Positions 7,526 through 16,884 are shown, counted from the first letter of the stretch. The stretch: 64,000 nt of DNA from Acidimicrobiaceae bacterium (GCA_020637235.1 JACJWG010000004.1:124001-188000); one strand, 5' to 3'. Notes: generated by a model from the letters alone, not told the origin. Made by a program: numbers and translations.

Positions 7526-9505
7526 GTGGGTGGAGCCGGAGTCCGACGCACCGCCGCCACAGCGGTGATCGCAGCGACGTGGTGCCTCGCCGCGTCGCGG
7601 TTCGAGACCGTCCAGCCGGCGGCCGCCGCGGTGGTGACCTTGCTCTCCGGGATCGCGCTCGTCGTGGCGTCGCGTCGGCTGGAGCGGTGGCGAGCGGTGT
7701 ACGCACTGCTCGCGACGGGCGCGCTGATGCTGCTCGCACAGATCGTCGCAGTGCTCGCCTGGCGCGGTGCCGGTCGGCCGAGCATCGGCGACACGATCGG
7801 TTCCGCCCTCGTGACGATGTCCGTCGTGGCGTCGATGGCGGCAGTCGTGATCGCCTATCGCCCGTTGTTCATCGACCGGCGGACGAAGCCGGCCGTGCGC
7901 CGGCTCACGCTGCTTGTGGCAGTGGGTGTCGCGATGTTCGTCTTCTCCGATCCGTGGTTGAGCGAATCGATGTCGCCGTGGCTGATCGCTGCGGTGATCG
8001 CGACCGGGCTCACGACGGCGGTGCTCGGGTGGCTGGCACTGCGCGAGCTCGGCAGGTCGATCAGCCTGTCGCCGGAGGTGCGAAGCCTGATCGAGGCGCA
8101 ACTGTGGGTGATCGTGATCGGTCTGACGCCGGTGATCGACGACCGCTTCTGGGCCGTCACCGGACCGGTGTTCTACGCACAGGTCGCCCTCGGTGCCCAC
8201 CCGTGGCGAGGGCAGCTCGGCGACGACCCGCCGCCGAGGATTCGGCCCGACGTGCGCTGGCTCGCTGCCGGGGTCCTCGCCGCAGGCTCGACCGTGCCGG
8301 TGTCCTACGTGGGCGTGCCGGCGCTGGCGGCGGTCGTCCTGTGCCTGCCGGTGGGCGCCGCAGCGATCCTGATGTTCGTCCGAGGCCTCGACCACCACTG
8401 GTCGATCTCCTCCCGTACTACCCCCAAGCATCTCCGCGCGATCGCGGCGGCACTGCCGGCGGCGCTGAACGCCGGCCGGATCGACCTGCACGTTCAGCCG
8501 ATCGTGCGGCTGGCCGATCGGAAGCTGGCCGGGTTCGAGGCATTGCTGCGCTGGAACGAGCCGGGCCTCGGTCAGCTCGACGCGGCCGAGGTCGCGGCCG
8601 CCGCGCGCTGGGTGGGGATGAGCGAGGCCCTCGACCGGTACGTGATCGATCGCATCGCCGGCCGACTCGGCGGGCTGCTCGCCCAGGTGGAGGTCGACGA
8701 GGGCATCGTGTCGGTCAACGTGTCGCCGCAGACGCTGCAGCGAGCGGGTTTCGCCGACTGGTTGATCGGCCACCTCGGCGCGTCCGGCCATCCGCTCGAC
8801 GGCCTGGTGCTCGAGATCGTGGAGGACGGCTCGGTCGACGACTGGGCCACCTTGCGCCGCAACGTCGAGGCGCTCCAGGCCGCCGGCGTGGCGATCGCAC
8901 TCGACGACTTCGGTGACGGCCATTCGAACCTGCGCTACTTCACCGAGATCGATCCCGACCTGATCAAGCTCGATCGGTCGTTGGTGCAGTGGTCCGAGTC
9001 GCCGGCCGGGCGCAACCTGCTCGCCGACGTGGTGGCGCTGGTGCACGGCCGCGGCACGCGTGTGGTGGTGGAAGGGGTGGAGAGCGGCGACGCACTCCGG
9101 CGCTTCGTCGAGCTCGGCGTCGAGTACGCGCAGGGCTACGTGGTCGGTCGCCCCCGGCCGATCCCCGACGCCGCTCTCGCGCCCGCTGCCGGGGTGCGGC
9201 TGCGCGGATGGATCGCCCGCAACCTCGACGCCGTGGTGGGCGACACCGACGAGGCGCACATCACCCCGGAAATGCTGGTGCTGTCGCGCCGCAACGAGAC
9301 GATCACCGTGCCGCGCGACTCGCTCGTGTCGTTGCGGTTGCGGCGGCCGCTGCTCGCCCGCCGGAGCACGATGCTGGTGTCGTACGTGGGCGCCGACAGC
9401 GGCCGGGTCGACTCGTTCACCTTCACGTCGAACCGCCGGCTCGCGCTCGGCCGAGCGCTCGTGGAGCATCGCTGGCTCTCGCCCGATCGACCGTCTCGCC
9501 GGTAG
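7526..9505 (+). CDS. Membrane-anchored EAL-domain c-di-GMP phosphodiesterase
   Basis: A protein of about 659 residues. The first roughly 280 residues hold a series of hydrophobic segments, probably seven or eight transmembrane helices, of no sensor type I recognise. An EAL domain follows: FEALLRW (Glu about residue 338), VSVNVSPQTL, LEIVED, ALDDFGDGHSNL, IKLDRS and VVVEGVES. All the usual metal and substrate residues seem present, so hydrolysis of cyclic di-GMP is likely. About 100 further residues lie C-terminal. There is no GGDEF domain. The GTG at 7526 is chosen because the upstream frame overlaps the synthetase gene; its ribosome binding site is weak, so the start is uncertain. Confidence 0.82.
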   Translation: MGGAGVRRTAATAVIAATWCLAASRFETVQPAAAAVVTLLSGIALVVASRRLERWRAVYALLATGALMLLAQIVAVLAWRGAGRPSIGDTIGSALVTMSVVASMAAVVIAYRPLFIDRRTKPAVRRLTLLVAVGVAMFVFSDPWLSESMSPWLIAAVIATGLTTAVLGWLALRELGRSISLSPEVRSLIEAQLWVIVIGLTPVIDDRFWAVTGPVFYAQVALGAHPWRGQLGDDPPPRIRPDVRWLAAGVLAAGSTVPVSYVGVPALAAVVLCLPVGAAAILMFVRGLDHHWSISSRTTPKHLRAIAAALPAALNAGRIDLHVQPIVRLADRKLAGFEALLRWNEPGLGQLDAAEVAAAARWVGMSEALDRYVIDRIAGRLGGLLAQVEVDEGIVSVNVSPQTLQRAGFADWLIGHLGASGHPLDGLVLEIVEDGSVDDWATLRRNVEALQAAGVAIALDDFGDGHSNLRYFTEIDPDLIKLDRSLVQWSESPAGRNLLADVVALVHGRGTRVVVEGVESGDALRRFVELGVEYAQGYVVGRPRPIPDAALAPAAGVRLRGWIARNLDAVVGDTDEAHITPEMLVLSRRNETITVPRDSLVSLRLRRPLLARRSTMLVSYVGADSGRVDSFTFTSNRRLALGRALVEHRWLSPDRPSRR

Positions 9506-9516
9506 CAGGGGCCAGC

Positions 9517-9542
9517 GCCGACGACTGGCGTCAACCGTCGGC
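9517..9542. terminator. Possible bidirectional terminator hairpin
   Basis: GCCGACG and CGTCGGC form a 7-bp stem around a 12-nt loop in the 60-bp gap between two convergent genes. There is no T-tract, so this would be a U-less terminator at best. Confidence 0.35.
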
Positions 9543-9565
9543 CCCGAGGCGGTCGACGGCCGTCG

Positions 9566-11536
9566 TCACCGGCCGAGGCGGTCGGCGAACTCGATGGCGA
9601 GCGGCGGCAGGTCGTCGGCCGGGCGGAAGCCGAACACGGCACCGTAGAACGACAGCTCGGCCTGCAGGCTGCGCACGATCGAGCTCGCCTGGCGGAAGCC
9701 GTGCTGCTCGCCTTCGAAGGTGAGGTAGGCGTGCGGGATGCCCTTGGCCGCCAGGGCGGCCACGATCATCTCGCTCTGGTTCGGCGGCACGACGGCGTCC
9801 TCGAGTCCCTGGAACACGATGAGCGGCGCGGAGAAACCCTCGACGTGCGCGATCGGCGAACGCTCGAGGTAGGTGGCCTCGGCCTCCGGCCATGGGCCCA
9901 CCAACCGGTCGAGGTAGCGGCTCTCGAACTTGTGGGTGTCTCGGGCGAGTGCGCCGAGGTCGGCCACGCCGAACATCGACGCGCCGGCGGCGAACAGGTC
10001 GTGCAGGGCGAGTGCGCTGAGGGTGGTGAACCCGCCGGCGCTGCCGCCGCGGATGGCGAGCCGGGCTGGATCCACTCGCCCGTGCTCGGCGAGGTGGCTG
10101 GCCGCAGCGCAGCAGTCGTCGACGTCGACCACGCCCCAGGCGAGTTCGAGCCGCTTGCGGTACGCGCGGCCGTAGCCGGTGCTGCCGCCGTAGTCGACGT
10201 CGACGACGGCGAACCCGCGTGTGGTCCAGAACTGGATGCCGGCGCGGAACGAGGTGTGCGCTGCGGCCGTTGGGCCGCCGTGCGACATCACGATCAGCGG
10301 CGGGCGTTCGTCGTCGGGACCGTCCACCCCGTCGTTCGTGGGTGGGTAGAACCAGGCGTGGGCGGTGGCGTCGCCGGTGGTGGCGAAGCTGATCGGCTCG
10401 GGACGGGCGATGTGGCCGGGGGCGAGGCCGAGGTCGCGGGCCGCACGCAGCACCTCGACCTCGGTCGGCGCCGCGACCGGGAAGCGGATGACGATCGGCT
10501 CGTGGTCGTAGGCGGACGCGACGCAGGTGACGTGCCCGTCGGCGACGCGGACGTGCTCGAGCGACGCGTACGGCAGTTCGTGCGCGTGGGGCGCCCCGTC
10601 CTCGGGGATCACGGCCACGCGGGCGAGGCCGTCGTGACCGTAGGTGAGCACCAGCGTGCCGTCGGCGTCGATCGCATACGCCGATTCGGCGAACACCCAG
10701 GCCGGCCCACCCACCTCGGCCGCCACCGGCCACACCGGCTCGAGGGCATCACGCCCGGCGACACGATGCACGTTCCACCAGTCGGTGCGGTCGCTGACGA
10801 CGTACAGGCTGCCGTGGCGGCCCCACTCGGGCTGCATCACCGACTCGCCGGGACCACCGGCGACCCGGGCCGGCTGATCCAGCACGGGCACACCGCCGTC
10901 GTCGACGTGCAGATGGCCGACCCACAGTTCGGTGTCGTCCCAGGGCATGTTCGGGTGATCCCAGCACACGAATGCGAGCTGGCGGCCGTCGCGGCTGATG
11001 CGCGGCGAGGCGTAGAAATCTCGTCCGCTCGCGAGCACGACCGGCGAGCCCGCTCCGTCGGCGCGCAGCGCGACGATCTCGTTCACCACGTCGGCCGGCA
11101 CGTCGGGTTCGGGGTGCGACTCGCGCACGCAGATCACCCACTCGCCATCGGGGGTGAACGCGCCGTCGGCGTACCGCAGCGCGTGCTGCTGTGTGGGGCT
11201 CGGCGTGATCGCCACGGGCTCGCCGTCGAGGTCGACGCGATACAGGCGCTGGTCGGCCCACGCCGTGCAGCACACGGTGTCGCCGTGCACCCACCACGAT
11301 CCGCCGCCGTATTCGTGCACCCGGGTGCGCGCCGACCAGCCGGGCGGCAACACCTCGTGCCACGAGCCGTCGGCGTCGAGACGCACGATCTGGTAGCGCC
11401 CGCCCTCTTCGGGTCGAACCTCGAGCCACCAGGTGTGGCCGTTGCTCACGCGCACGTCGACCGGTGTCGAGGCGCCGGCCACGAGCGACTCGGGGGTGAT
11501 GGGGGAGGGCCACGAGCCGTACGAGATCACCGACAT
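9566..11536 (-). CDS. S9-family prolyl oligopeptidase / acylaminoacyl peptidase
   Basis: A 656-residue serine peptidase of family S9 (prolyl oligopeptidase clan). The N-terminal about 390 residues look like the beta-propeller; the C-terminal third is the alpha/beta-hydrolase domain with IRGGSAGGF (nucleophile about Ser499), FQGLEDAVVPP (Asp) and FEGEQHGFRQ (His). No signal peptide is seen, so it is probably cytoplasmic and cleaves short peptides. The start at 11536 is preferred over the open frame to 11608 because it begins the recognisable protein and follows TACGGT by 6 nt, suggesting a leaderless message. It converges on the EAL gene. Confidence 0.88.
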   Translation of the reverse strand: MSVISYGSWPSPITPESLVAGASTPVDVRVSNGHTWWLEVRPEEGGRYQIVRLDADGSWHEVLPPGWSARTRVHEYGGGSWWVHGDTVCCTAWADQRLYRVDLDGEPVAITPSPTQQHALRYADGAFTPDGEWVICVRESHPEPDVPADVVNEIVALRADGAGSPVVLASGRDFYASPRISRDGRQLAFVCWDHPNMPWDDTELWVGHLHVDDGGVPVLDQPARVAGGPGESVMQPEWGRHGSLYVVSDRTDWWNVHRVAGRDALEPVWPVAAEVGGPAWVFAESAYAIDADGTLVLTYGHDGLARVAVIPEDGAPHAHELPYASLEHVRVADGHVTCVASAYDHEPIVIRFPVAAPTEVEVLRAARDLGLAPGHIARPEPISFATTGDATAHAWFYPPTNDGVDGPDDERPPLIVMSHGGPTAAAHTSFRAGIQFWTTRGFAVVDVDYGGSTGYGRAYRKRLELAWGVVDVDDCCAAASHLAEHGRVDPARLAIRGGSAGGFTTLSALALHDLFAAGASMFGVADLGALARDTHKFESRYLDRLVGPWPEAEATYLERSPIAHVEGFSAPLIVFQGLEDAVVPPNQSEMIVAALAAKGIPHAYLTFEGEQHGFRQASSIVRSLQAELSFYGAVFGFRPADDLPPLAIEFADRLGR

Positions 11537-11542
11537 GACCGC

Positions 11543-11548
11543 ACCGTA
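11543..11548 (-). promoter_or_regulatory. Putative -10 hexamer TACGGT, leaderless start
   Basis: TACGGT on the minus strand is 6 nt before the ATG at 11536, with no ribosome binding site between. Confidence 0.4.
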
Positions 11549-11570
11549 GCCCGCCGTCGGTTCAACGCTT

Positions 11571-11661
11571 CGTGAGCCGAATGCGCAGCCGGTGCGCATC
11601 TCGCTCACGGACCAACGCTGTTCGTGAGCCGAATGCGCACATACTGCGCATCTCGCTCACG
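11571..11661. repeat. Two tandem 39-bp palindromes
   Basis: Two copies of a 39-bp imperfect palindrome lie 52 bp apart (11571-11609 and 11623-11661). Each reads CGTGAG-N4-ATGCGCA, 5-nt centre, TGCGCAT-N4-CTCACG; only the centre differs (GCCGG versus CATAC). Flanking CAACGCT words are also repeated, so the whole unit was probably duplicated. They lie 15 bp beyond the stop codon of the histidine phosphatase gene and upstream of the S9 peptidase gene. They could act as terminators or be a small palindromic repeat element. Confidence 0.85.
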
Positions 11662-11676
11662 AAGCGCTCGGTCGGG

Positions 11677-12483
11677 TCAGAAGGTGATGCCGGTCGGGCG
11701 GATGCCGTTCGCCGGCGGGGGTGCGTCGACGGTGGAGAACCGGTCGCGCAGGTGGGTCGTGTCGTTGTAGCAGCGCACGATCCACCGCTCCGGCGTCACC
11801 ACGACGTGCGAGATCGAGGCGTTGTCGGCGCCGGTGAAGGCGAAACCGTTCGAGCCGGTGGCGAGGTTCATGATCGTGCCGATCACCCCACCGTGCACCA
11901 CCACGACCACCACCTGGTCGGGGTGTGCCGCCGCGATCCGCTCGATCGCGGCCCGCACCCGGGCCCGCAGCGCCTCCTCGGTCTCGGCACCCGGGATCAC
12001 GTCCCAGCGGCCCTGCTCGAACATCGCGAGCGCGATCGGGTCGCCGTCGACGACCTTCTTGCGCATCACCCCGCCCTCCCACTCGCCGAGGAACACCTCG
12101 CGCAGGTCGGCCTCCACCTGCGGCACGATGCCGAGACGTTCGGCGAGCGGCGCAGCCGTCTGGAGCGTGCGCTGCAACGAGGTGACGTAGATCGCGGCGA
12201 TCCGTTCACCGGTGGCGACCAGGCGATCGGCCACGCGCACGGCCTCGGCGTGGCCCTCCTCGGCGAGCGGCGGGTCGCCGTGGCCGTCGACCAACGGGAA
12301 CGCCTCGCCCTCGACGGCGGGTTGCGATTCGCCGTGGCGCACGACCAGCAGCTCGCACGCGCCGGGCGGCGGCACGAAGCGGTGCTGGCGGAACACGCGG
12401 GATCCGGCCTCGGGCGCCGTCGCCAGCTCGGACGGTTCGATCACTCCGGAGGTGGGCGAGGCAGTCGTCGTCTCGTCGTTCAC
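11677..12483 (-). CDS. Histidine phosphatase (phosphoglycerate mutase-like)
   Basis: A 268-residue histidine phosphatase. The phospho-accepting motif LLVVRHGESQP sits near residue 48, after an N-terminal extension, followed by LQRTLQTAAPLAERL, a predicted acid residue in LREVFLGEWEGG and the second catalytic histidine in VVVVVHGGVIGT. Substrate could be a sugar phosphate, a cofactor phosphate or a phosphoprotein. The GTG at 12483 follows TAGGTT by 8 nt and suits a leaderless start; the upstream open frame to 12762 is antisense to the aminotransferase gene and is not used. Confidence 0.82.
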   Translation of the reverse strand: MNDETTTASPTSGVIEPSELATAPEAGSRVFRQHRFVPPPGACELLVVRHGESQPAVEGEAFPLVDGHGDPPLAEEGHAEAVRVADRLVATGERIAAIYVTSLQRTLQTAAPLAERLGIVPQVEADLREVFLGEWEGGVMRKKVVDGDPIALAMFEQGRWDVIPGAETEEALRARVRAAIERIAAAHPDQVVVVVVHGGVIGTIMNLATGSNGFAFTGADNASISHVVVTPERWIVRCYNDTTHLRDRFSTVDAPPPANGIRPTGITF

Positions 12484-12491
12484 GTCGGCCG

Positions 12492-12497
12492 AACCTA
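12492..12497 (-). promoter_or_regulatory. Putative -10 hexamer TAGGTT, leaderless start
   Basis: TAGGTT on the minus strand is 8 nt before the GTG at 12483, inside the 67-bp divergent gap with the aminotransferase gene. Confidence 0.35.
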
Positions 12498-12550
12498 CCC
12501 GACGGCAACTCGCTGTCGCCGAGACCGGGCGGTGTGGTGCACTGGCGCGC

Positions 12551-13909
12551 ATGGTCGTTCCACTCGGCAACACCCAGGACGCCTTCTTCCCGCGCTCCAT
12601 CGCAGCGACGATGCCCACGATCGTGTCGGGGCACGGCGTACACCTCGTCGACGACAGAGGCCGCGAGCTGATCGACGTCTGCTCGGGACCGTTCCTCGCC
12701 TCGCTCGGGCAGGGCAACGAGCGCGTGCTCGACGCGATGTCCCGACAGGGACGCGAGCTCACCTACGTGTACTCGCGGATGACCCGCCACCCGGCCAACG
12801 CCCGACTCAGCGGACGACTGGCACGGCTGCTCGGACCCGGTTTCGAACGGGTGCACCTCACCTCGGGTGGCTCGGAGGCCAACGAGATGGCGATCAAGAT
12901 GCTGCGGATGCGAGCGCTGTCGCGCGGCGAGCGCGACCGAACCGTCGTGGTGTCGCTGATGCCGTCGTACCACGGCGCGACCGTCCTGACGCTGGGCTTC
13001 AACGGCGACGTGTCGGTGTCGGGTTCCTGGGGCCCGTTCACGGTCGAGGCAGAACGCATCCCGGCGCCGCTCACGTTCCGGGCACCGAGTACGCACGAGG
13101 CGGCGGCGACGAGCCTGACAGCGCTCGACGACCTGCTCGCACGAGTGGGCGCCGAGCGAGTGCTGGCGGTGCTCGTCGAACCGATCGGTGGCCAGTCGAG
13201 CGGGGTGAACGTGCCGCACCCGAGCTTCGCTCGCGGGTTGCGGCGGCGGTGTGACGAGCACGGCATCGCGCTCGTGTTCGACGAGATCGTGACCGCGTTC
13301 CGCACGGGCGAGGTGCTCGCCGCGTTCCACGACCGTGACGCACTCCCCGACGTGGTGACGCTCGCGAAGGGACTCGGTGCGGGCTATGCACCCCTCGGTG
13401 CGGTGGCCACGTCGGCGCAGCTGGCCGACGAGCTCGCCGACTCGCTCGGCTTCGTGGTGTCGCACTCGTACGACGCGAGCCCGATCGCGTGCGCGGCGGG
13501 CGACGCCGTGCTCGCCGAGATCGAGGACCGCGACCTGGTCGAGCGGTCCACCCGGCTCGGTGCCGTCCTCCGCGACGGCCTCGACGCGCTCGCCGCACGC
13601 CACCGCATCATCGGCGACGTCCGGGGGCGAGGGCTCCTGCAAGCCGTCGAGCTCGTGGCCGACCCCGACACGATGGCGACGTTCGGGCCCGGACTCGACC
13701 CGGCACACGAGATCGCGAAGGTCGGCATCGATCACGGTCTGCTCCTCTACGCACGCCGGCAGAACGAGGGCCGGTTCGGCGACTGGCTGCTGCTCGCGCC
13801 GCCGCTCGTCATCGACGACGACGAGCTGGCGTCGATGCTTCAACGGTTCGACGACACCCTCCGCGCAGCCGCCCCTCGGCTCGTCGGCAGATCGGACGGC
13901 GATCCGTAG
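12551..13909 (+). CDS. Class III PLP-dependent aminotransferase
   Basis: A 452-residue class III (omega) aminotransferase. Features include the substrate and phosphate-binding segment LTSGGSEANEMAIK, the cofactor Asp region LVFDEIVTAFRTGE, and the PLP Schiff-base lysine in VTLAKGLGAG (about Lys273). Such enzymes transfer amino groups from omega-amino acids, polyamines or amines to a keto acid. The ATG at 12551 gives a normal N-terminus. An aldehyde dehydrogenase starts 11 bp after the stop, so the pair could deaminate an amine to an aldehyde and oxidise it to the acid. The specific amine is not deducible. Confidence 0.87.
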   Translation: MVVPLGNTQDAFFPRSIAATMPTIVSGHGVHLVDDRGRELIDVCSGPFLASLGQGNERVLDAMSRQGRELTYVYSRMTRHPANARLSGRLARLLGPGFERVHLTSGGSEANEMAIKMLRMRALSRGERDRTVVVSLMPSYHGATVLTLGFNGDVSVSGSWGPFTVEAERIPAPLTFRAPSTHEAAATSLTALDDLLARVGAERVLAVLVEPIGGQSSGVNVPHPSFARGLRRRCDEHGIALVFDEIVTAFRTGEVLAAFHDRDALPDVVTLAKGLGAGYAPLGAVATSAQLADELADSLGFVVSHSYDASPIACAAGDAVLAEIEDRDLVERSTRLGAVLRDGLDALAARHRIIGDVRGRGLLQAVELVADPDTMATFGPGLDPAHEIAKVGIDHGLLLYARRQNEGRFGDWLLLAPPLVIDDDELASMLQRFDDTLRAAAPRLVGRSDGDP

Positions 13910-13920
13910 ACTCCGCGGCC

Positions 13921-15312
13921 GTGTCCGTGCAGCGTGTGATCTCACCCATCGACGGCGCCGTGGTGGCCGAGCGGCCCGTGGCGACCCCCGAGCAGGTGGA
14001 GGAGGTGCTCCGCCGGGCCGACGCCGCCCGTGTCGCCTGGGCGGCCACGTCGCTCGCCGAGCGGGCGGTGATGGTGGAGCGCGCCGTGGCCTGGATGCTC
14101 GATCACGCCGACGAGGTGGGGCTCGAGATGACGCTGCAGATGGGCCGCGCGGTGCGCCACACGCCGATGGAGATCCGCCGCGGCTTCCAGGAGCGCGCCC
14201 GCATGCTGTCGACGCTCGCACCCGCTGCGCTGGCCGATCTGCCGGCGTCGCCGAAGGACGGCTTCCAGCGGTTCATCCGCCGCGAGCCGGTGGGCACCGT
14301 GCTGGTGGTGGCCCCGTGGAACTACCCGTACCTCACGTCGATCAACGCCATCGCCCCGGCGTTGCTGGCCGGCAACACCGTGGTGCTGAAGCACGCCACG
14401 CAGACCATCCTGTGCGCCGAGCGCTACTCGGCGGCGTTCGAGGCCGCCGGTCTGCCCGAGGGCGTGTTCCAGCACGTGCACGCCGATCACGAGTCGATCG
14501 CACGGATGATCCGCGACCCGCGCATCGGGTTCGTCGCCTTCACCGGATCGGTGGAGGGTGGGCATGCCATCCAGGCCGCGGCGTCCACGCGCTTCATCGG
14601 CACCGGGCTCGAGCTCGGCGGCAAGGACCCGTCGTACGTTCGTGCCGACGCCGACCTCGAGCTCGCGATCGCCGAGAACGTCGACGGCGCGTTCTTCAAC
14701 GCCGGCCAGTCGTGCTGCTCGATCGAGCGCATCTACGTGCACGAGTCGGTGTTCGACGACTTCGTCGACGGCGTGCGCGCCGAGACGCGCTCGTACGTGC
14801 TCGGCGACCCTCGCGACGAGACCACCACGATCGGTCCGATGGTGACGGCCAAGGCAGCGGCGTTCGTGCGCCAGCAGATCGACGAGGCACTCGCGGGTGG
14901 CGCGACGGCGATCACGAGCGAGGCCGACTTCGCCGCCTCACAGGTCGGCACGCCCTACCTCGGCCCCACCGTGCTGATCGGCGTCGACCACTCGATGAGC
15001 GTGATGCGCGACGAGTCGTTCGGGCCGGTGGTCGGGATCGTGAAGGTGTCGAGCGACGACGAGGCGGTGGCGTTGATGAACGATTCGCCGTACGGGTTGT
15101 CGGCGAGCGTGTGGTCGCGCGACGTGGAGGCGGCGATCGCGCTCGGCGACCGGGTGGAGACCGGCACGTGGTACCTCAACCGGTGCGACTACCTCGATCC
15201 CGAACTCGCGTGGACCGGCGTGAAGGACACCGGCCACGGCATCAGCCTGTCGCCGCTCGGCTTCGAGGCGGTCACCCGCGTGAAGTCGTTCCACCTGAAG
15301 CTGCCGAACTGA
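13921..15312 (+). CDS. NAD(P)-dependent aldehyde dehydrogenase
   Basis: A 463-residue aldehyde dehydrogenase. Visible motifs are the cofactor-binding APWNYPYLTSINAIAPALLA, the FTGSVEGG turn, the general base in GLELGGKDPSYV, the catalytic cysteine in NAGQSCCSIERIY (about Cys265) and DESFGPVVG. The GTG at 13921 lies 11 bp after the aminotransferase stop; the upstream frame is antisense-like and rejected. Co-transcription with the aminotransferase suggests amine or amino-acid catabolism in which this enzyme oxidises the aldehyde product. Confidence 0.88.
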   Translation: MSVQRVISPIDGAVVAERPVATPEQVEEVLRRADAARVAWAATSLAERAVMVERAVAWMLDHADEVGLEMTLQMGRAVRHTPMEIRRGFQERARMLSTLAPAALADLPASPKDGFQRFIRREPVGTVLVVAPWNYPYLTSINAIAPALLAGNTVVLKHATQTILCAERYSAAFEAAGLPEGVFQHVHADHESIARMIRDPRIGFVAFTGSVEGGHAIQAAASTRFIGTGLELGGKDPSYVRADADLELAIAENVDGAFFNAGQSCCSIERIYVHESVFDDFVDGVRAETRSYVLGDPRDETTTIGPMVTAKAAAFVRQQIDEALAGGATAITSEADFAASQVGTPYLGPTVLIGVDHSMSVMRDESFGPVVGIVKVSSDDEAVALMNDSPYGLSASVWSRDVEAAIALGDRVETGTWYLNRCDYLDPELAWTGVKDTGHGISLSPLGFEAVTRVKSFHLKLPN

Positions 15313-15327
15313 CGAACGCCGAGCGGG

Positions 15328-16287
15328 TCAGCGACCGCCGAGCACCTCGGCGTGGAAGGCGAGCATGTCGTCGACGAACACCTGTGGCTGATCGCCCGCG
15401 CCGCCGAGGCGGGCACCCTTCTGGCCGAACCCTGCGGCGACGGCGGCACGGAACTGGTCGAGGTCGGTGCGCGCTGGGTCGGCGATCCCGGTGACAGGGT
15501 CGATCATCGACCCGTCGTCGTCGAGGAACTCGATCGGCGCGTTCGGCGACACGCGTGCCTCGGCCAGTTCGTGCACGTCCTCGTGGCGGTCGAAGCTGTG
15601 GTGCGCTCCGGGCACGATCCGCATCGACGCGCGTCCGCCGGTCAACGTGATCGTGCGGATCTGGGTCTGCACCGCCATCACCGAGCACCACTCGTCCTGG
15701 TCGCCGATGATCGCCCGCACGACGGTCGCCCCGACGTCGGGTCGCGCGAACTGCTGCCCACACCACGGGTAGGCCGCGTAGGCGCCGGCGAGCGCGAGGT
15801 CGCCGACGATCGGCTGTGCGAACGCACGCATCGCGGCCATGATCACGGCGGCGCCGCCACGGCTGTGGCCCTGGGCGACGATGCGGCGTGCATCGATGCG
15901 CTCGTCGGCGGCGAGCACCCGCAGTGTGGCCAGCACGTCGTGGGCGCTGGCGGCGAAGGAGAACTGCGACTGGTTGGCGACGGTCGAGGTGACCGCGCGG
16001 GCGCCGAAGGGGTCCACGAGACAGACGCCGTAGCCGATGTCGTGCAACGTGCGTGCGTGCATCACATGGTTGGCCGACACGCCGGCGCTGCCGGGCAGCA
16101 CGATCACCATCGGGTGCGGGCCGGGCGCATCGGGGAGTGCGACGAGGGCGTCGATCTCCAGTTGCTCGCACCGGTCGGGCTGGTGGATCGCCTGGTGGAC
16201 GTTGACGGGATTCGCGGTCGGGATCTTCACGAGCGAGATCGCGCTGCCGGCGAAGTCGCCGGCCACGGCGTCGAGTGCGCTGGACAT
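15328..16287 (-). CDS. Dienelactone-hydrolase-like alpha/beta hydrolase
   Basis: A 319-residue alpha/beta hydrolase. The nucleophile elbow is GHSRGG (about Ser142), a likely acid lies in GDQDEW and the histidine in GAHHSFD. The N-terminal strand PHPMVIVLPGSAGVS provides the oxyanion region. It resembles the dienelactone hydrolase family, with a hydrolysed ester or lactone as likely substrate. ATG at 16287 is used; an in-frame ATG at 16305 would nearly meet the divergent gene starting at 16312. The two start codons are only 24 bp apart, so both promoters must lie within this gap or within the neighbour's coding sequence. Confidence 0.8.
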   Translation of the reverse strand: MSSALDAVAGDFAGSAISLVKIPTANPVNVHQAIHQPDRCEQLEIDALVALPDAPGPHPMVIVLPGSAGVSANHVMHARTLHDIGYGVCLVDPFGARAVTSTVANQSQFSFAASAHDVLATLRVLAADERIDARRIVAQGHSRGGAAVIMAAMRAFAQPIVGDLALAGAYAAYPWCGQQFARPDVGATVVRAIIGDQDEWCSVMAVQTQIRTITLTGGRASMRIVPGAHHSFDRHEDVHELAEARVSPNAPIEFLDDDGSMIDPVTGIADPARTDLDQFRAAVAAGFGQKGARLGGAGDQPQVFVDDMLAFHAEVLGGR

Positions 16288-16299
16288 GGAGGTGAGGCA

Positions 16300-16305
16300 T
16301 AGCAT
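16300..16305 (+). promoter_or_regulatory. Putative -10 hexamer TAGCAT, leaderless start
   Basis: TAGCAT is 6 nt before the ATG at 16312. The gap to the divergent gene is only 24 bp and has no clear ribosome binding site for this gene, which favours a leaderless transcript. Confidence 0.4.
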
Positions 16306-16311
16306 CGGGCG

Positions 16312-16881
16312 ATGGCGTGGGTGCGGATCATCGAGATGGACGACGCGAACGGCTCGCTCCGCGAGGCGTACGAGTGGCAGGCCCAGCGCCTCGGCGAACC
16401 GACCGACTTCACCAAGCTCGGGTCGCTGTACCCCGAGATCGTGTGGGAGCGGCTGCGGCTCTACAAGGCGGTGGAGGGCTGCCCGTCGCAGCTGTCGCAG
16501 ATCGAGCGGCAGCTGGCAGCGTTCGTCGTGTCGCGACTGAACGCCACCACGCACTGCGGGTCGGGTCTCGAGATCAAGCTCACCGAGCTCGGTGCCGACC
16601 GTGATCTGATCGACCTGGTGATCGCCGACCCGGCCCATGTGCGCACGGGCGACGAGCGCCTCGACGCCATCTGTGCCTACGCCGCGAAGCTCACGCTCAC
16701 CCCGGCGGCGATGGCGGAGGACGACGTGGTGCGCCTGCGCGAGGCGGGGCTCGACGACCTCGACCTCGTCGACCTCAACAACATGATCGCCTACTACAAC
16801 TACCTGAACCGGGTGTCGAACGGTCTCGGGCTGTTCGAGGCGATCCCGCCGGCGCACGCGCTGCGGGCGATGCCGCACTGA
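16312..16881 (+). CDS. AhpD/carboxymuconolactone decarboxylase-like protein
   Basis: A 189-residue all-alpha protein of the AhpD/CMD superfamily: LSQIERQLAAFVVSRLNATT followed by HCGSGLEIKL and a C-terminal helix ending NNMIAYYNYLNRVSNGLG, which matches peroxidase-related members. The usual CxxC-x3-H redox centre is not complete: only one cysteine remains, in THCGSG, with Thr where the first would be. Peroxidase activity by the AhpD disulfide mechanism is therefore doubtful. It precedes two LLM oxidoreductases by 3 bp and probably shares their mRNA. Confidence 0.72.
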   Translation: MAWVRIIEMDDANGSLREAYEWQAQRLGEPTDFTKLGSLYPEIVWERLRLYKAVEGCPSQLSQIERQLAAFVVSRLNATTHCGSGLEIKLTELGADRDLIDLVIADPAHVRTGDERLDAICAYAAKLTLTPAAMAEDDVVRLREAGLDDLDLVDLNNMIAYYNYLNRVSNGLGLFEAIPPAHALRAMPH

Positions 16882-16884
16882 GCC

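Noticed and set aside
12206..14221. 671-codon minus-strand frame opposite the aminotransferase and aldehyde dehydrogenase genes
   Set aside because: Arg/Pro/Ala-rich shadow frame caused by high GC; the opposite strand carries complete enzyme motifs.
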